From contig CM028333.1 of the NCBI GenBank assembly GCA_016647705.1, positions 22,376,243-22,440,242 of the forward strand: a DNA stretch of 64,000 bases. The letters run 5' to 3'. Shown here piece after piece: positions 11,034-21,804 of the stretch. The DNA is from Eucommia ulmoides (Eukaryota > Streptophyta > Magnoliopsida > Garryales > Eucommiaceae). Within the stretch, counting starts at the first letter, position 1. Each line of letters begins with the position of its first letter. Position numbers and translations under genes: made by a program. The notes under the pieces are model-generated. The model did not search any database. It was not told the DNA's origin and saw only the letters and a program-made list of their open reading frames with translations.

Positions 11034-11778
11034 GCAGTGGTGGCAAGATTAGAGAAAAGTAAGATGATATGGTTCCAGCGAAATGGTTAGATGGGGGGTC
11101 ATCACATCGGGTTTAGTTGGGTTCTCTTGCATACCTACTTGTATTGAAGATAGCATTTGGGTTCAGTAAATGGTAAGGTATTGCTGGTGGTGGTCGATTT
11201 AGGCAATGACGGAGGTCATGCTTTGCAAACTCGAACACACACACACACACACACTCTCTCTTTCTATCTCTATATGTATGAACGTATAATTCCACTTTCT
11301 CTATATGTATGAACATATATATGGTATGTGGTTATGAGACTTGGGTACATAATTGAAATTGAACAAATAATTTATTTTTAATTTTGACTCCAATACTTTA
11401 TTTTCTTGCTTTCAAACACTACCTGAACAATACGATATAGAAGATAACATATAAACTAGAAACCTTACCAAACATCATCAAAGGCATCAATCAAATCATG
11501 CAATGGTGGTAAGACTCATGTACCATGTCTAGAAGAGACTAAGAAGCATAAACTCAATGTATAAAAACAATACTTAATGTATCAATTCTAAAAATAGAAA
11601 CACCATCTCTTCAACAAATCATATGCACTACTGAACAGTGTGAACACCAATCCAATTGAGTTCAGTAATGACTAAGAATGGAAAGATGTAAACAATAAAA
11701 CGAAAATAAACAATTAATAAAAATTAATCAAATAATTACTTAATTTTATCAACTAAACTCAGTCAAACCAAAACAAAC
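11034..11778. other. Ancient flanking DNA, no gene seen
   Basis: Starts with the second GCAGT duplication of the Ogre-like element and ends with CAAAC, the duplication of the copia at 11779. A dinucleotide microsatellite, (AC)n then (TC)n, lies at 11235-11262. No frame has a recognisable domain. The first 200 bp could continue the interrupted region at 521-820. Confidence 0.5.
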
Positions 11779-11985
11779 TATTAGAAGGTAAAATTGAGAG
11801 AAAGAGTGAATGGAAAATTAATTCTCATTGATATTGGAATGGAAAAAGACAACAATATATAGATGGTAAATAACAAACCCACAACTAATTATTAACAACT
11901 AATAACAAGAAAATAACAAACTCAAAAACTAACAAACCAAGTTTCTTGATGGAATCTTCTAGTGAACCATTGGTGATTTCTAATA
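11779..11985 (-). repeat. 3' LTR of the TA...TA copia element
   Basis: 207-bp LTR with no inserted element. It aligns over its length with 16401-17208 after removing the MITE and shows the pre-insertion site of that MITE with a single TAA. Confidence 0.9.
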
Positions 11986-11992
11986 CTCCCCC

Positions 11993-14900
11993 TCAAGATG
12001 GAGAATACAAATTATGAATTCCCATCTTACTAAGTAGAAGGTGAAATTGGGATGGATGGAGAGCCTTGGTGAAGATGTCGGCTAACTGATTCTGACTAGA
12101 GACATGAAGAGCTTTTAACAACCCAATTTGAAGCTTTTCTCTAACAAGGTGACAATCAATCTCAATGTGTTTGGTGCACTTATAGAACACGGGATTGGCC
12201 ACAATATGGAGAGAAACTTGATTATCACAAAAAAGTAGTGCAGTTCCTGAGTGATTTACTCTCAAATTGGCAAGTAAAGAGAGCAACCAAACTATTTCAC
12301 AAGTAGCATTTGCTATGGAGCGATACTCTGCTTTTGCTGATGAACGAAAAATAGTGTGTTGCTTCTTAGATTTCTAGGATACTAGAGAAGAACCCAAGAA
12401 AACACAAAATCCACTGATAGATCGCCTTGTATCTTGACATGTTGCCCAATCGGCATCAATAAAAACCTTAAGCTGGATAGTGGAGTTGGCAAGAAAGAAA
12501 ATCCCTTGACCTGGGGCTCTTTTGATGTATTGTAAAATCTTTTGGGCTGCATGAAGATGTGGAGTTCGAGGAGCAGCCAAGAATTGGCTAAAACAATTCA
12601 CAACAAAACTCAAATCAAGCCAAGTGATGGTAAGATATAAAAGCTTCCCAATCAATTGCCTATACATAGTGGGATCTTCAAGCGAAGGACCATCATCTTG
12701 TGATAATTTCAAATTAGGATCCATAGGTGTAGAAGAGAATTTGATGGCCAAGGTCTTGTATCTGATAACAGCTCAAGAGCATAATAGCGTTGGCAAAAAT
12801 AAATGCTTGAACAAGAACGGGCCACTTCAAGACCCAAAAAATATTTAAAAGGCCCCAAATCTTTCAACTTGAAACGGCTATTGAGAAAAATCTTTAACTT
12901 GTCCACAGAGCTTGCATCATTACTAGAAATAACAATACCATCGACATAGATCAAGAGAGCAATGAAAGATTGTCCATTGAATTTGATGAGCAGAAAATGA
13001 TCACCAGACGATTGAGCAAAACTGTCACTAAGAAGAACACTGGTAAACTTCGAAAACCATTGTCGTGATGCTTGTATCAAGCCGTATATGGATTTTTTTT
13101 AATCGAGAAATGACATTAGGTGGCAAAGTCTCCCCCTCACGACAAGAATATCCAGGCAGAATAATCATATAAACCTCTTCATCCAGTTCACTATGTAAAA
13201 AAACATTGTTGACATCCAGTTGAGTCAATGGCCAGCAATGGATAGCGGCTAAGGACAAAAGGACTTTTACTGTAACGAGCTTAGCAATAGGAGAGAAAGT
13301 ATCTAAGAAATCAATACCCCATGTTGAGTGTATCCTTTTGCAACCAAACAAGCTTTGTAGCGCTCAATGAACCCATCAGCATGAAACTTGATTTTGTATA
13401 CCCATTTACAATCAATGGAATGTTTCCCTGGAGGGAGAGAAACAATCTACCAAGAATGATTGCCGGCTAAAGCATGAAGTTCATCAGTCATGGCCTGATG
13501 CCATTTCGGAATCTCAAGGGCCTGGGAAAAGGTATGTGGCTCGGGATGAGAGAAAATGGCTAAGGCTAAGGCACGGTGAGGAGGGGAAAGATAATGATAG
13601 CTAAAGACAAAAGAAATGGGATAAAGAGTATGAGTGGAAGTAGAGTTAAGAGAAGAAGACTGAATGACCAGAGAACAATGAAAATCATAAAGATAAGAGG
13701 GTTTCTTAGTGACTTGGTGAGGCGGGGTGGGAAGGGAAGAAGAAAAAGAAATAGGAATGATGAGAGAAGGTAAGGAGGTAGTGGGAACAGGAGAAGAAGT
13801 TGATGTAGAACAATCATGAATGAAACGGGGTAACACTCGGTTATGAAAGAAATTAAGCGGAGAAGGAGATATGGAAGTCCCAGAAAAAAGGAAAGATCGT
13901 CTCATGAAAAATGACATTGCGAGAAATGAAAGTGGAATTGGTAGTGAGGTTAAGAAGTTTGTACCCTTTGTAGCCAAAAGGGTAACCAAGAAAGATGCAA
14001 GGACGAGCACGAGGAGAGAACTTAGAGCGTTGGTTAAGTAAGGTAGAGGCATAACATAGACAACCAAAAGTTCTAAGGTGAGTGTAAGAGGGAGATTTGT
14101 GGGTTAAGAGCTCAAGAGGAGTTTTGTTGGCTAATAAATGAGACATAAGTCGATTAATCAAGTAAACGACAATCAGAACACAATCCCCCAATAACAAAGT
14201 GGTAAACCAGACGGAAAAGACAATGCACGGGAAACATTAAGTATAAGCTGGTGTTTTCATTCCACAATAGAATTTTATTCAGGAGTCTCAACACAAGAAT
14301 GATAATCAACAACACCTTTGGAATTAAAAAAAATCAATGAATTCAAGTTCAGGGGCATTATCAGAACAAACAACCTGAATAGATGTTTGAAATTGAGTGG
14401 AAATCAAATTAAAGAATTGAGGAATGATAGATTTAACATCAGATTTTGCACACAATAGATACAACCATGTCGCTTGAGTACAATCATCAATAATAGTGAG
14501 AAAAGATTTGTGTCCCCCAGTGGTGGCAGCATGAAATGAACCCCATATGTCAATATTAATCAAAGCAAAGGGCATATCAGACAAGTGATTATGTACAATG
14601 AAGGGCAAATGTTTTTACTTTGCCAAAGGACAAACAGGGCAGTGAAAAAGAGTAGTATGGGAAGATAAAGGAAGCTGTAACTCTTTATTAAGCACATGAA
14701 GTTTGACAAGAGAAGGATGTCCAAGCTGTACATACCAAAGATCTGGCTTGGACAAACACAAGCCAGGAGGAAAATTAAAAACGACATTGGAATTAAATGA
14801 AATGCTTCCTAAATCAAGAACATAAAGATTCATGTCTCGTCTACCCTTCCCAATCATCTGGTCCTGAATAAGGTTCTGGATAACACAAGAATCAGAGAGA

Positions 14901-16390
14901 AAAGTAACCGAACAATTGTAAGATTTGGTGAAATCACTAATGCTTAAGAGATTGAAACGAAACAAAGGAATATAAAAAACATTGGAAAGAATCAGGGAAC
15001 GGGTTAAATGCACAGAACCAATATGAGTGATCGGGGTGGTGTGACCATTTAGAAGTGAAAAGTGAGTGAGGAAAATATGAGAATAAGAAGAAAAATGAGG
15101 GAGATCACAACAAATATGATGTGTGGCACCTGTGTCAATAATCCAGTATTTAGAAGATAGTATAGAGGGAAGAGAAATATTACCAGTGAAAGTGGAGGTG
15201 GAAGAAGAGGAATCAGAAGATGGAGTAAGAGTATGGTGATGAAGTTGCGAACTCAATAGGGATATCAGCTTGTGGTAATGATCCACCATGAGAAATGGTG
15301 ACGGACCAGAAGAAATAGGACCAGCGGAGGTGGCCATGGCTGTAACGGAACTAGAAACAGGGGTGGTAGGCTGCAAGTGGGCCGAATTCTATGGGGTTGG
15401 ATAGGAAAATAATTTTGTTGGGCTTGGGGCTGAAATAAAAAATGAGTTATGGGCCAAAGGTGGAGGGAAATATGATGGGCTTGTGTGGAGATCCGAAACA
15501 AATGAATTATAGGCCTGAGGAGAATGGGCCGGATGGAAATGGTGGGGCAAACTAGCAGAAAACCAAATTGGGTTTGGGTTGCTGGGGCGGCTGGTTTGCT
15601 GACAAAGGGTAGAGGATGGTGCATGAGGATTTGAGTATGAACTGGTGCAAAAGAGTCATTGAGACGCATGAGAAACTGCATAAGGTGATTTTGCTGCTGA
15701 CAATCATTCCAAAACTTCATTCCTCCACAAGTGCAAACGGGAATTGGCTGAAAATCCTTTAATTCATCCCAAAGGATTTTCAGTTTTGTAATATACTGAT
15801 TAACATCAAGAGAACCTTGAGAGAGAGCGACTAATTATTGTTTAAGTTGAAAAATACGAGGAGCATTACTCTGGCGAAACTGAGTATGAAGGTCAGTCCA
15901 CACTTCTTGAGCAGTAGTCATGTAAAGAAAGCTGTGTCCAATCTCTTTGTCGACAGAATTGAGAAGCCAGGAAAGAACCATGCTATTGCAACGAGACTAA
16001 ATACCAGAAGACGGATCATCTGGCAGATGCAGGGGAAAAGTGCCAGTAACAAATCCCAATTTGTTCTTGGCATTGAGAGCTGTAAGCATAGCACGATTCC
16101 AGGTATTATAATTTGAACCCGTAAGAACGTGAGAAACGAGAGTCATTCCAGGATGATCACCACTATGAAGGAAGTAGGGGCTGTGATGATTGTTTATGGA
16201 AGAAAATTTTTGATTAGGAAGAGTGGTACTAGAAGAAGATTGAAGGGTGAGGGGCTGAAATCTATTGTTAGTGGTTGGAGGTTGCTAGTTACCACCGCCA
16301 CAAACCATGATGTTAATGGCGGTGGACTGGAATCAGCAGCAAGGTCTGTTGTTCTGCAGCAGTAGTGCTGCTTATGCTTGGAAAATTTCA
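11993..16390 (-). pseudogene. gag-pol: Copia gag-pol polyprotein remnant
   Basis: Read on the minus strand, Gag begins near 16390. It includes a GSNYNTWNRAM segment (about 16110-16080) and a FWNDCQQQNHLMQFL segment near 15700. The protease has an intact IIDTGATHHI site near 15150. The integrase has the DIWG and CSDNAPE aspartate segments (14560-14340) and a tail to 13853. RT follows with QLDVNNVFLHSEL near 13220; its catalytic box reads YVDGIV instead of YVDD (near 12940). RNase H (12480-12000) has DADWA and ends LADIFTKAL. Stops near 14612 and 15838, frame shifts near 14200, 13450 and 13080, and the lost catalytic aspartate make it inactive. A zinc knuckle was not found in Gag. Confidence 0.92.
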
Positions 16391-16400
16391 TCTCATACCA

Positions 16401-17208
16401 TATTAGAAAGTAAAATTGGGAGAAAGAGTGAAAGGAAAATTAATTCTCATTGATATTGGAATGGAAAAAGACTACAATCTATAGAAGGTAAATAAGGCCC
16501 CGTTTGGTTAGTATTCCCAACCAAACCTAACCCAACCCAACCCAACCCAAAAATTTTGGGTTTGATTTTTGGGAACGCGTTTGGCAAACACAAAACTTAA
16601 CCCAACCCAACCCAAAAAATAGGAATTGATTCTCAAAATCCTAAAGAAACCAGAAACAAAAAAAAAAAATTGTTTCTTTTTGTGCCAAAAAAATCCAACC
16701 CAAAGTTCTCAACTTCCGTCTTCACCTGCCGGCCGACCACCATCACCAGCCGCCGTTCGCCGCCGCCGGCCACCGTCCGGCGACAATCACCGGCGGCCGA
16801 CCGCCGTCTTCGGCCACTGTCTGGAGACCAACCGCCGTCTCCGGCCACCGCCGGCGGCGGCGGCGGCCACCGTCTGACACCGCCACGCCGCCAAACACAA
16901 ATTTCTTTTTTTTAAAAAAAAAAGAGTTTTAGGATAAAATCGTTACCAAACACATTCTGTTCTCAGCACAAAATAAAAATTGTCGTTACCAAACGCAATT
17001 CTATTCCCAAAATTCTCAACCCAACCCAATTCAACTCAACTCAACCTATTCCAATTAGGTTCAGAAAAGTGAAAACACTAATCAAACGCCACCTAACAAA
17101 CTCACAACTAATTACTAACAACTAATAACAAGAAAATAACAAACAAAAAAACTAACAAACCAAGTTTGTTGATGGAATCTTCAAGTGAACCATTGGTGAT
17201 TTCTAATA
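16401..17208 (-). repeat. 5' LTR of the TA...TA copia, interrupted by a MITE
   Basis: LTR sequence occupies 16401-16495 and 17094-17208; the intervening 598 bp are the inserted MITE. Outside the insertion it is nearly identical to 11779-11985, so the copia insertion is fairly recent compared with most elements here. Confidence 0.9.
16496..17093. mobile_element. Harbinger/Tourist-type MITE with a GC-rich core
   Basis: Ends are GGCCCCGTTTGGTTAGTATT and, read inward from the other side, GGTGGCGTTTGATTAGTGTT: imperfect terminal inverted repeats beginning GG. It is flanked by TAA (16493-16495 and 17094-17096), which occurs once in the intact LTR copy at 11779. A 3-bp TAA/TTA duplication is typical of PIF/Harbinger. 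Inside are CCCAA repeats near each end and a core (16720-16890) very rich in CCG/GCC triplets, unlike the AT-rich surroundings. The core reads as low-complexity Arg/Pro frames in several registers and may be captured from a gene's first exon. Confidence 0.85.
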
Positions 17209-17299
17209 CAAACAATGTACAACTGATTCTTCATAGCTCTATTGGAGCGGAAAATCACTTAATATGAGACATCGCGATCAAACATGAGATTTTTTTTTA
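17209..17299. other. Short flank of the copia element
   Basis: Begins with the CAAAC duplication. No feature is seen before the 420-bp tandem repeat starts. Confidence 0.5.
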
Positions 17300-18580
17300 A
17301 AGAGATGTGATGAAGTGTTTCAAATTTTAGAGCCAGAATTCATGAAACCTGAAGCTTAAATTTAAGCTCAAATTTCGAAGTTTAACATCCACAAACCGAA
17401 ACATCAATAGATCTTATTAGATTTTCAACATGCAACAATTTTCACGAAAAAAACAATGCTAAAATTTCAGGTTCAAATCACCGGCAAAGACGACACGAAC
17501 CCATAATTTTCACAGTAAATCTTCGTACAGAAACCAAAACATCAATAAGTCTGATTAGATTTTCATTATTGGGGAGAAAGAGAATCAATTAGAGTTTTAA
17601 GGCAAACGTGGGAGTGGGAGGCGGGAGAAACTAATAAATTTGTGAAGCTTGGGGCTAGAAATAAGGGACGATCGTGGGAGGGAAAGGTGTAGAAAGTAGG
17701 ATCATGGTTTTGAGTTTCTAGGGCTGGAAATGGGTGTAAATGCGATGAAGTGTTTCAAATTTCAGAGCCTAACTTCATGAAACCTAAAGCTCTTAACATC
17801 CACAAACCGAAACATCAATAAATCTGATTAGATTTTCAACACGCAACAATTTTCATGAAAAAAACAAAGCTAAAATTTCAGGTTCAAGTCACTGGCAAAG
17901 ACGACACGAATCCATAATCTTTATAGTAAATCTTCGTACAAAAACCGAAAACATCAATAAATTTGATTAGATTTTCATTACTGGGGAAAAAAAGAATCAA
18001 TCTGAGTTTTAAGATGTATGTAGGAGTGGGAGGTGGGAGAAATTGATGAATTTGTGAAGCTTAGGGCTGGAAATGATGGACGATCGTGGGAGGGGAAGGT
18101 GTAGAAGGTCGGATCGTGGCTGTGAGTTTCTAGGGTTGGAAATGGGTGTGAATTGGACATAGAGTTTCAAATTTCAGAGCCTGAATTCATGAAGCCTAAA
18201 GCTCAAATTTCTAAGTTTAACATTCACAAACTGAAACATTAACAAATCTGATTATATTTTCAACACGCAAGAATTTCCATAAAAACAACAAAGCTAAAAT
18301 TTCAGGTTCAAGTCAACGGCAAGGACAACGCAAATCCATAATTTTCACAGTAAATCTTCGTATAGAAACCAAAAACATCAATAAATCTGATTAGATTATC
18401 ATTATTGGGGAAAAAGAGAATCAATCTGAGGTTCAAGGCGAATGTGGGAGTGGGAGTTGGGAGAAACTAATGAATTTGTGAAGTTTAGGACTAGAAATAA
18501 GGGACGATTGTGGGAGGGGAAAGTTGTAGAAGGTGGGATCGTAGCTTTGAGTTTCTAGGGACGGAAATGAGTATGAATGG
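17300..18580. repeat. Three tandem copies of a ~420-bp unit
   Basis: Units start near 17307, 17744 and 18155, each with (G)AAGTGTTTCAAATTT.AGAGCC or a variant. They run through CACAAACCGAAACATCAATA, a ...TCACAGTAAATCTTCGTA block and GTGGGAGTGGGAG, and end near GAGTTTCTAGGG.TGGAAATG. Lengths are about 437, 411 and 425 bp. The minus strand has short open frames repeating SH..FPTLET.SHDPTF peptides, but each copy has different breaks, so I do not call a gene. A run of 23 A residues (18587-18605 region) follows the last copy. Confidence 0.85.
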
Positions 18581-18934
18581 GAGCAAAAAAAAAAAAAAAA
18601 AAAAAATTGAAAAAGGAAAGGTAGGGAAGAAGTATTGAATCCATGACCTTTTGCAATTAAACCACCTGAAATACCACTTGAGCCACAATGCACATTCCGT
18701 GAAGGCAGCAGTTATTTGAAATAGCCGCCTAAATTCTAGCCATCCAATTCGTGCGATTCGCACCAGACTATCAAAATGTCTCTCAATCCTGATTTATTAA
18801 TATATATATAAGGGTAAAATAGTAAATTTAATATGGGATTCAACATGTTCTAGAAGTAACTGTTTATTCCTGACTTGTTTTTGTTAGCCGTTGTCCTTCG
18901 CATCTTTAATTTGTTGAAAAAAAAAAAAAGAGAG
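18581..18934. other. Spacer with poly-A tracts, no gene seen
   Basis: Contains the A-run after the 420-bp array and a short (TA)n run near 18802. Minus-strand frames reading through the A-tract are phenylalanine-rich noise. Confidence 0.5.
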
Positions 18935-19230
18935 GGAACTTTTTGATAGCCTGTCCTTGAATGTGTAGCAACGACGGGGATTCCATCGGACTGTTTGGGT
19001 GACAACCCAGTAGAAACCGAACCACACCTCTGCCAAGAACATACCAATCCAGGCTAGACTTCCTGCTTCTCCGGGTGCTAGTACATTACTAACCTGGTGA
19101 CCAAACACAAAACATATGGACACCAATAATGAAGTAGCGTACAGAGAATATGGAACACCTCCATTTGCTGCCCTTGTTTCGAAGGGAGGAAGATAACAAT
19201 TTCTCTCTCTCCACCTCATCTCACTCATTG
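18935..19230 (-). pseudogene. Cellulose-synthase-like N-terminal fragment (CslE/CslG type)
   Basis: In the minus-strand frame 19303-18884, about 80 residues match the start of cellulose-synthase-like proteins. LPPFETRAANGG near 19180 is followed by a hydrophobic helix, then WIGMFLAEVWFGFYW, TQTVRWNPRRCYTFKDRLS ending near 18955. In the family this region precedes the first membrane helices and the glycosyltransferase core; proteins of this family make cell-wall glucans at Golgi or plasma membrane. After DRLSK the match ends at a poly-A/T tract, and no catalytic D,D,D,QxxRW region lies within reach. It is a first-exon fragment, either a decayed gene or a captured piece. CslE versus CslG cannot be settled from this length. 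Confidence 0.75.
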
Positions 19231-19593
19231 CGTGTGTAGTGTGTTTATGCATATAGCTGTAGAAATGGGCAAGAAACAATATGTGGCATAGAGATAGTTG
19301 CAAAATGCAAGTTGAATTCTTTTCATATAAATGTTAGAAAATGATGGTTTTGTCTGCTTGTGCTTGTCTATTATAACAGAAAAATTCTGTTCCAAACCAT
19401 TTTGGGTATTAAGATCTTGTCAACTTTTGGGTTCACTCAATCAGTTAACTCTACCGATCTCATCTATTTAGCAATTTGACTGTAGAGATGAGATATTTAG
19501 GTGGGAACAAAAACATCGATCTTGGAACACAAACACTAAACAAATGCCACTAATGGCAAGAACAAATCATAAATCTCAATTCTCAAATCAATA
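19231..19593. other. Flanking DNA, no gene seen
   Basis: AT-rich sequence between the cellulose-synthase-like fragment and the copia LTR. A TGTTAGAAAA at 19330 mirrors the LTR end at 19922 but has no primer site or duplication beside it. Confidence 0.45.
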
Positions 19594-19922
19594 TGTTAAA
19601 TTATCAAAAGTTCTTTAACATATAAACAAACGTATCTGAATTCATGGCGAAGAATCGTTGGCGTAGATGTCTTCTACAGACTAATCACTTGATATTTTTC
19701 AATGAGTTCTCTCTCAAAGATGAGAAAAGAAGAGATGAGTAGTTGTTTGATTAACCCTGGGGACCCTAATCCTAGTTTATATTCTTTATTTATTAGGCCA
19801 CCTCAAACCCCATTAACACTAATTGCGTAATATGTTTGGACCCCTATAAAATTTATAGCCCATATTATAACTATTTAATTAATCATATGATCCCACAATA
19901 GAAAATTATTATTTTTCTAACA
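19594..19922 (-). repeat. 3' LTR of the split copia element
   Basis: On the minus strand the LTR starts TGTTAGAAAAATAAT after the polypurine tract GCCCAAGTAGGAGAT (19937-19923), a standard copia arrangement. It carries a TATAAATTTTATAG stretch near 19840. The far end is placed at TGTTAAATT (19594); this is the less certain edge. Confidence 0.65.
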
Positions 19923-20427
19923 ATCTCCTACTTGGGCTACATTTGAAATTCCAAAAACAGTTATATTCCAGTCTTAAGTGTGCGCAAATGTGTTATCTTC
20001 TATGAAATATTCCTTAGGTACAACATGATCCATCTCCTATACTAGCGTGAGATCAAAACGACTTTTGTTACATTCATATTCGTAACTAGATCCATCAATG
20101 ATCACCATACCAAATATATTCAATGACATAAATCAAGTATAGATGTGCAGCGCGAAATTACATGCAATGTGATCTTAAACATGTATTTTTTCCAACTGGA
20201 CCTTCTTTATTGCGTAGTAAGATCAATCTTTAATCTTTTTATTCTTATGTTAAATCACAATTAGAAAGAACACATTCAGAGTAAACAAAATTTATCTGTA
20301 GAAAATCAAATATATGTATCTAACAAAAGAACATTCAACAAACACAAACTCTCACTAAACCTACATATCACCAAATAAAATCACATCCATATGAGCAGTG
20401 TGCTCATGAAACACCTTAGGCGGTAAA

Positions 20428-21804
20428 TGGTTGTGGAATTTCACGTTGATACTTTTACTGCAAGTGTACGGGTCAAGTTTTAATAGAATAGGGAGTAGGG
20501 TTGTCGTATCCACAGGGATTGGAAGAGCATGTAGCTAAGTACCGTGATTATTATAACCGGACTTTATTTAGGCGATAAAAAATGAAGTTTATAATAATTG
20601 TATACTAAACTAAATTAACCTAATTATACTAATACTAATATAGACGTTTATGAGAGTTAATTGCCTAGGGATTAACTTCATCCATTTAAACGTGTTCGTT
20701 TCAATCTAGTTTAAATTAATGGCATTCATCCTATCCGACAATCTCGGTATCAAAATCTCACTCACTACCTCTCCCAAGTGTAAAGTGAGTGAATATGTGA
20801 TTTCGCGTCAACGAAGAAGTCCCCCTTAATATCTTAACGACACTAAGTCACATGAGTCTTGCCCCAACGTCATTGATTGCATACTTTCTAACTCCTTCCC
20901 GGGTTATTAGATTATTGCATCGTGTTTACCCTAGTCCGAATTTGGGGTTACCTCTCCCAAGTGTTAAATCCCGTATTCTCAAAATATCTAAACAATCATA
21001 TAAATGATACAAGAATGGTAAACACAGTTGAATAACGAAGAACAACCGTTACTGAAACACAATTCAAACAAACGACATATTCATAAATTAATTATATTAA
21101 TCCCATAGACAATCTATGGTTAGTTAACGGCCATAACCGTATATACAATGATAAACGAGTTAAACATGCACAAACAATATACCAAAGTTAAGAAATGAAG
21201 AAAGAAATGAAGAGAACTAGCCGTATTCCGAAGATTTGACGCTAAAACCTTTTCGAGATTGCTTCTCCTTCTTCGCCTTATGATCTTCTTCTTCGAAATT
21301 GGATGAGCTCCCCAAAATCCTCTCAAAATATGCTCTAAGGAGCTCTATGGCAAAAAATAAGAGAATGAGGGAAGATATAGGGAACAAAATATCTCAAAAT
21401 ATCTAAAATTTGTGCAGAGTGACCGCCGTGGCGGTGGGCATGTCGGTTGTGTTTACCACTGCGGCAGTGGAAGTAGAGGCTTTCTGTTGTTTCACTACCG
21501 TCGCAGTGGATCTTACCGCTACAACAATGGATTTGTAGAGAGTTAAGGCCTCTCTCTATATTATGACTGCCGCGAGAGTGGGCTACAAGTTATGAATTTT
21601 GCCTTTTTGCTTGTTTTCCCACCGTTCTTCCACTATTCTTGCTCTGATATGATCGTTTAAGGACCGTTTTCATTCATTTTCACCCCACACACCTGATTTA
21701 TAGCAAAAAGAATAAAAACATATTAAAATGTATTAAAACACTATAAAAACACTCAAAAACTATCAAGTTCGGTTTGGAAATAGATAGGTAAATTACATCT
21801 ATCA
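20428..21804 (-). repeat. Athila-2 3' LTR
   Basis: TGGTTGTGG...ACATCTATCA on the plus strand. It contains a cluster of CCGCCGTGGCGGTGG-like inverted motifs (21420-21600), comparable in position to the CGCCTAGGCG cluster of Athila-1 LTRs. Confidence 0.9.

Larger units (their letters stand above)
11779..17208 (-). mobile_element. Ty1/copia element with TA...TA LTR termini
   Basis: Complete element with both LTRs, an exact CAAAC target duplication (11774-11778 and 17209-17213), a polypurine tract (GAGGGGGAG on the minus strand, 11986-11994) and a primer site (TGGTATGAGATG, 16389-16400). The LTR ends are TATTAGAA...TTCTAATA rather than TG...CA. Non-canonical ends of this type are known mainly in plant copia elements. 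Its right LTR is split by a MITE. The coding region is complete in order but decayed. Confidence 0.9.

Noticed and set aside
16510-16620. CCCAA repeats as telomere-like sequence
   Set aside because: The plant telomere unit is CCCTAAA; here the repeats are CCCAA and belong to the MITE arms.
19330-19922. A solo LTR with TGTTAGAAAA...TTTTCTAACA ends
   Set aside because: No matching target duplication or primer site at 19330. The right edge is explained as a 3' LTR by the polypurine tract, and a closer left end fits better.
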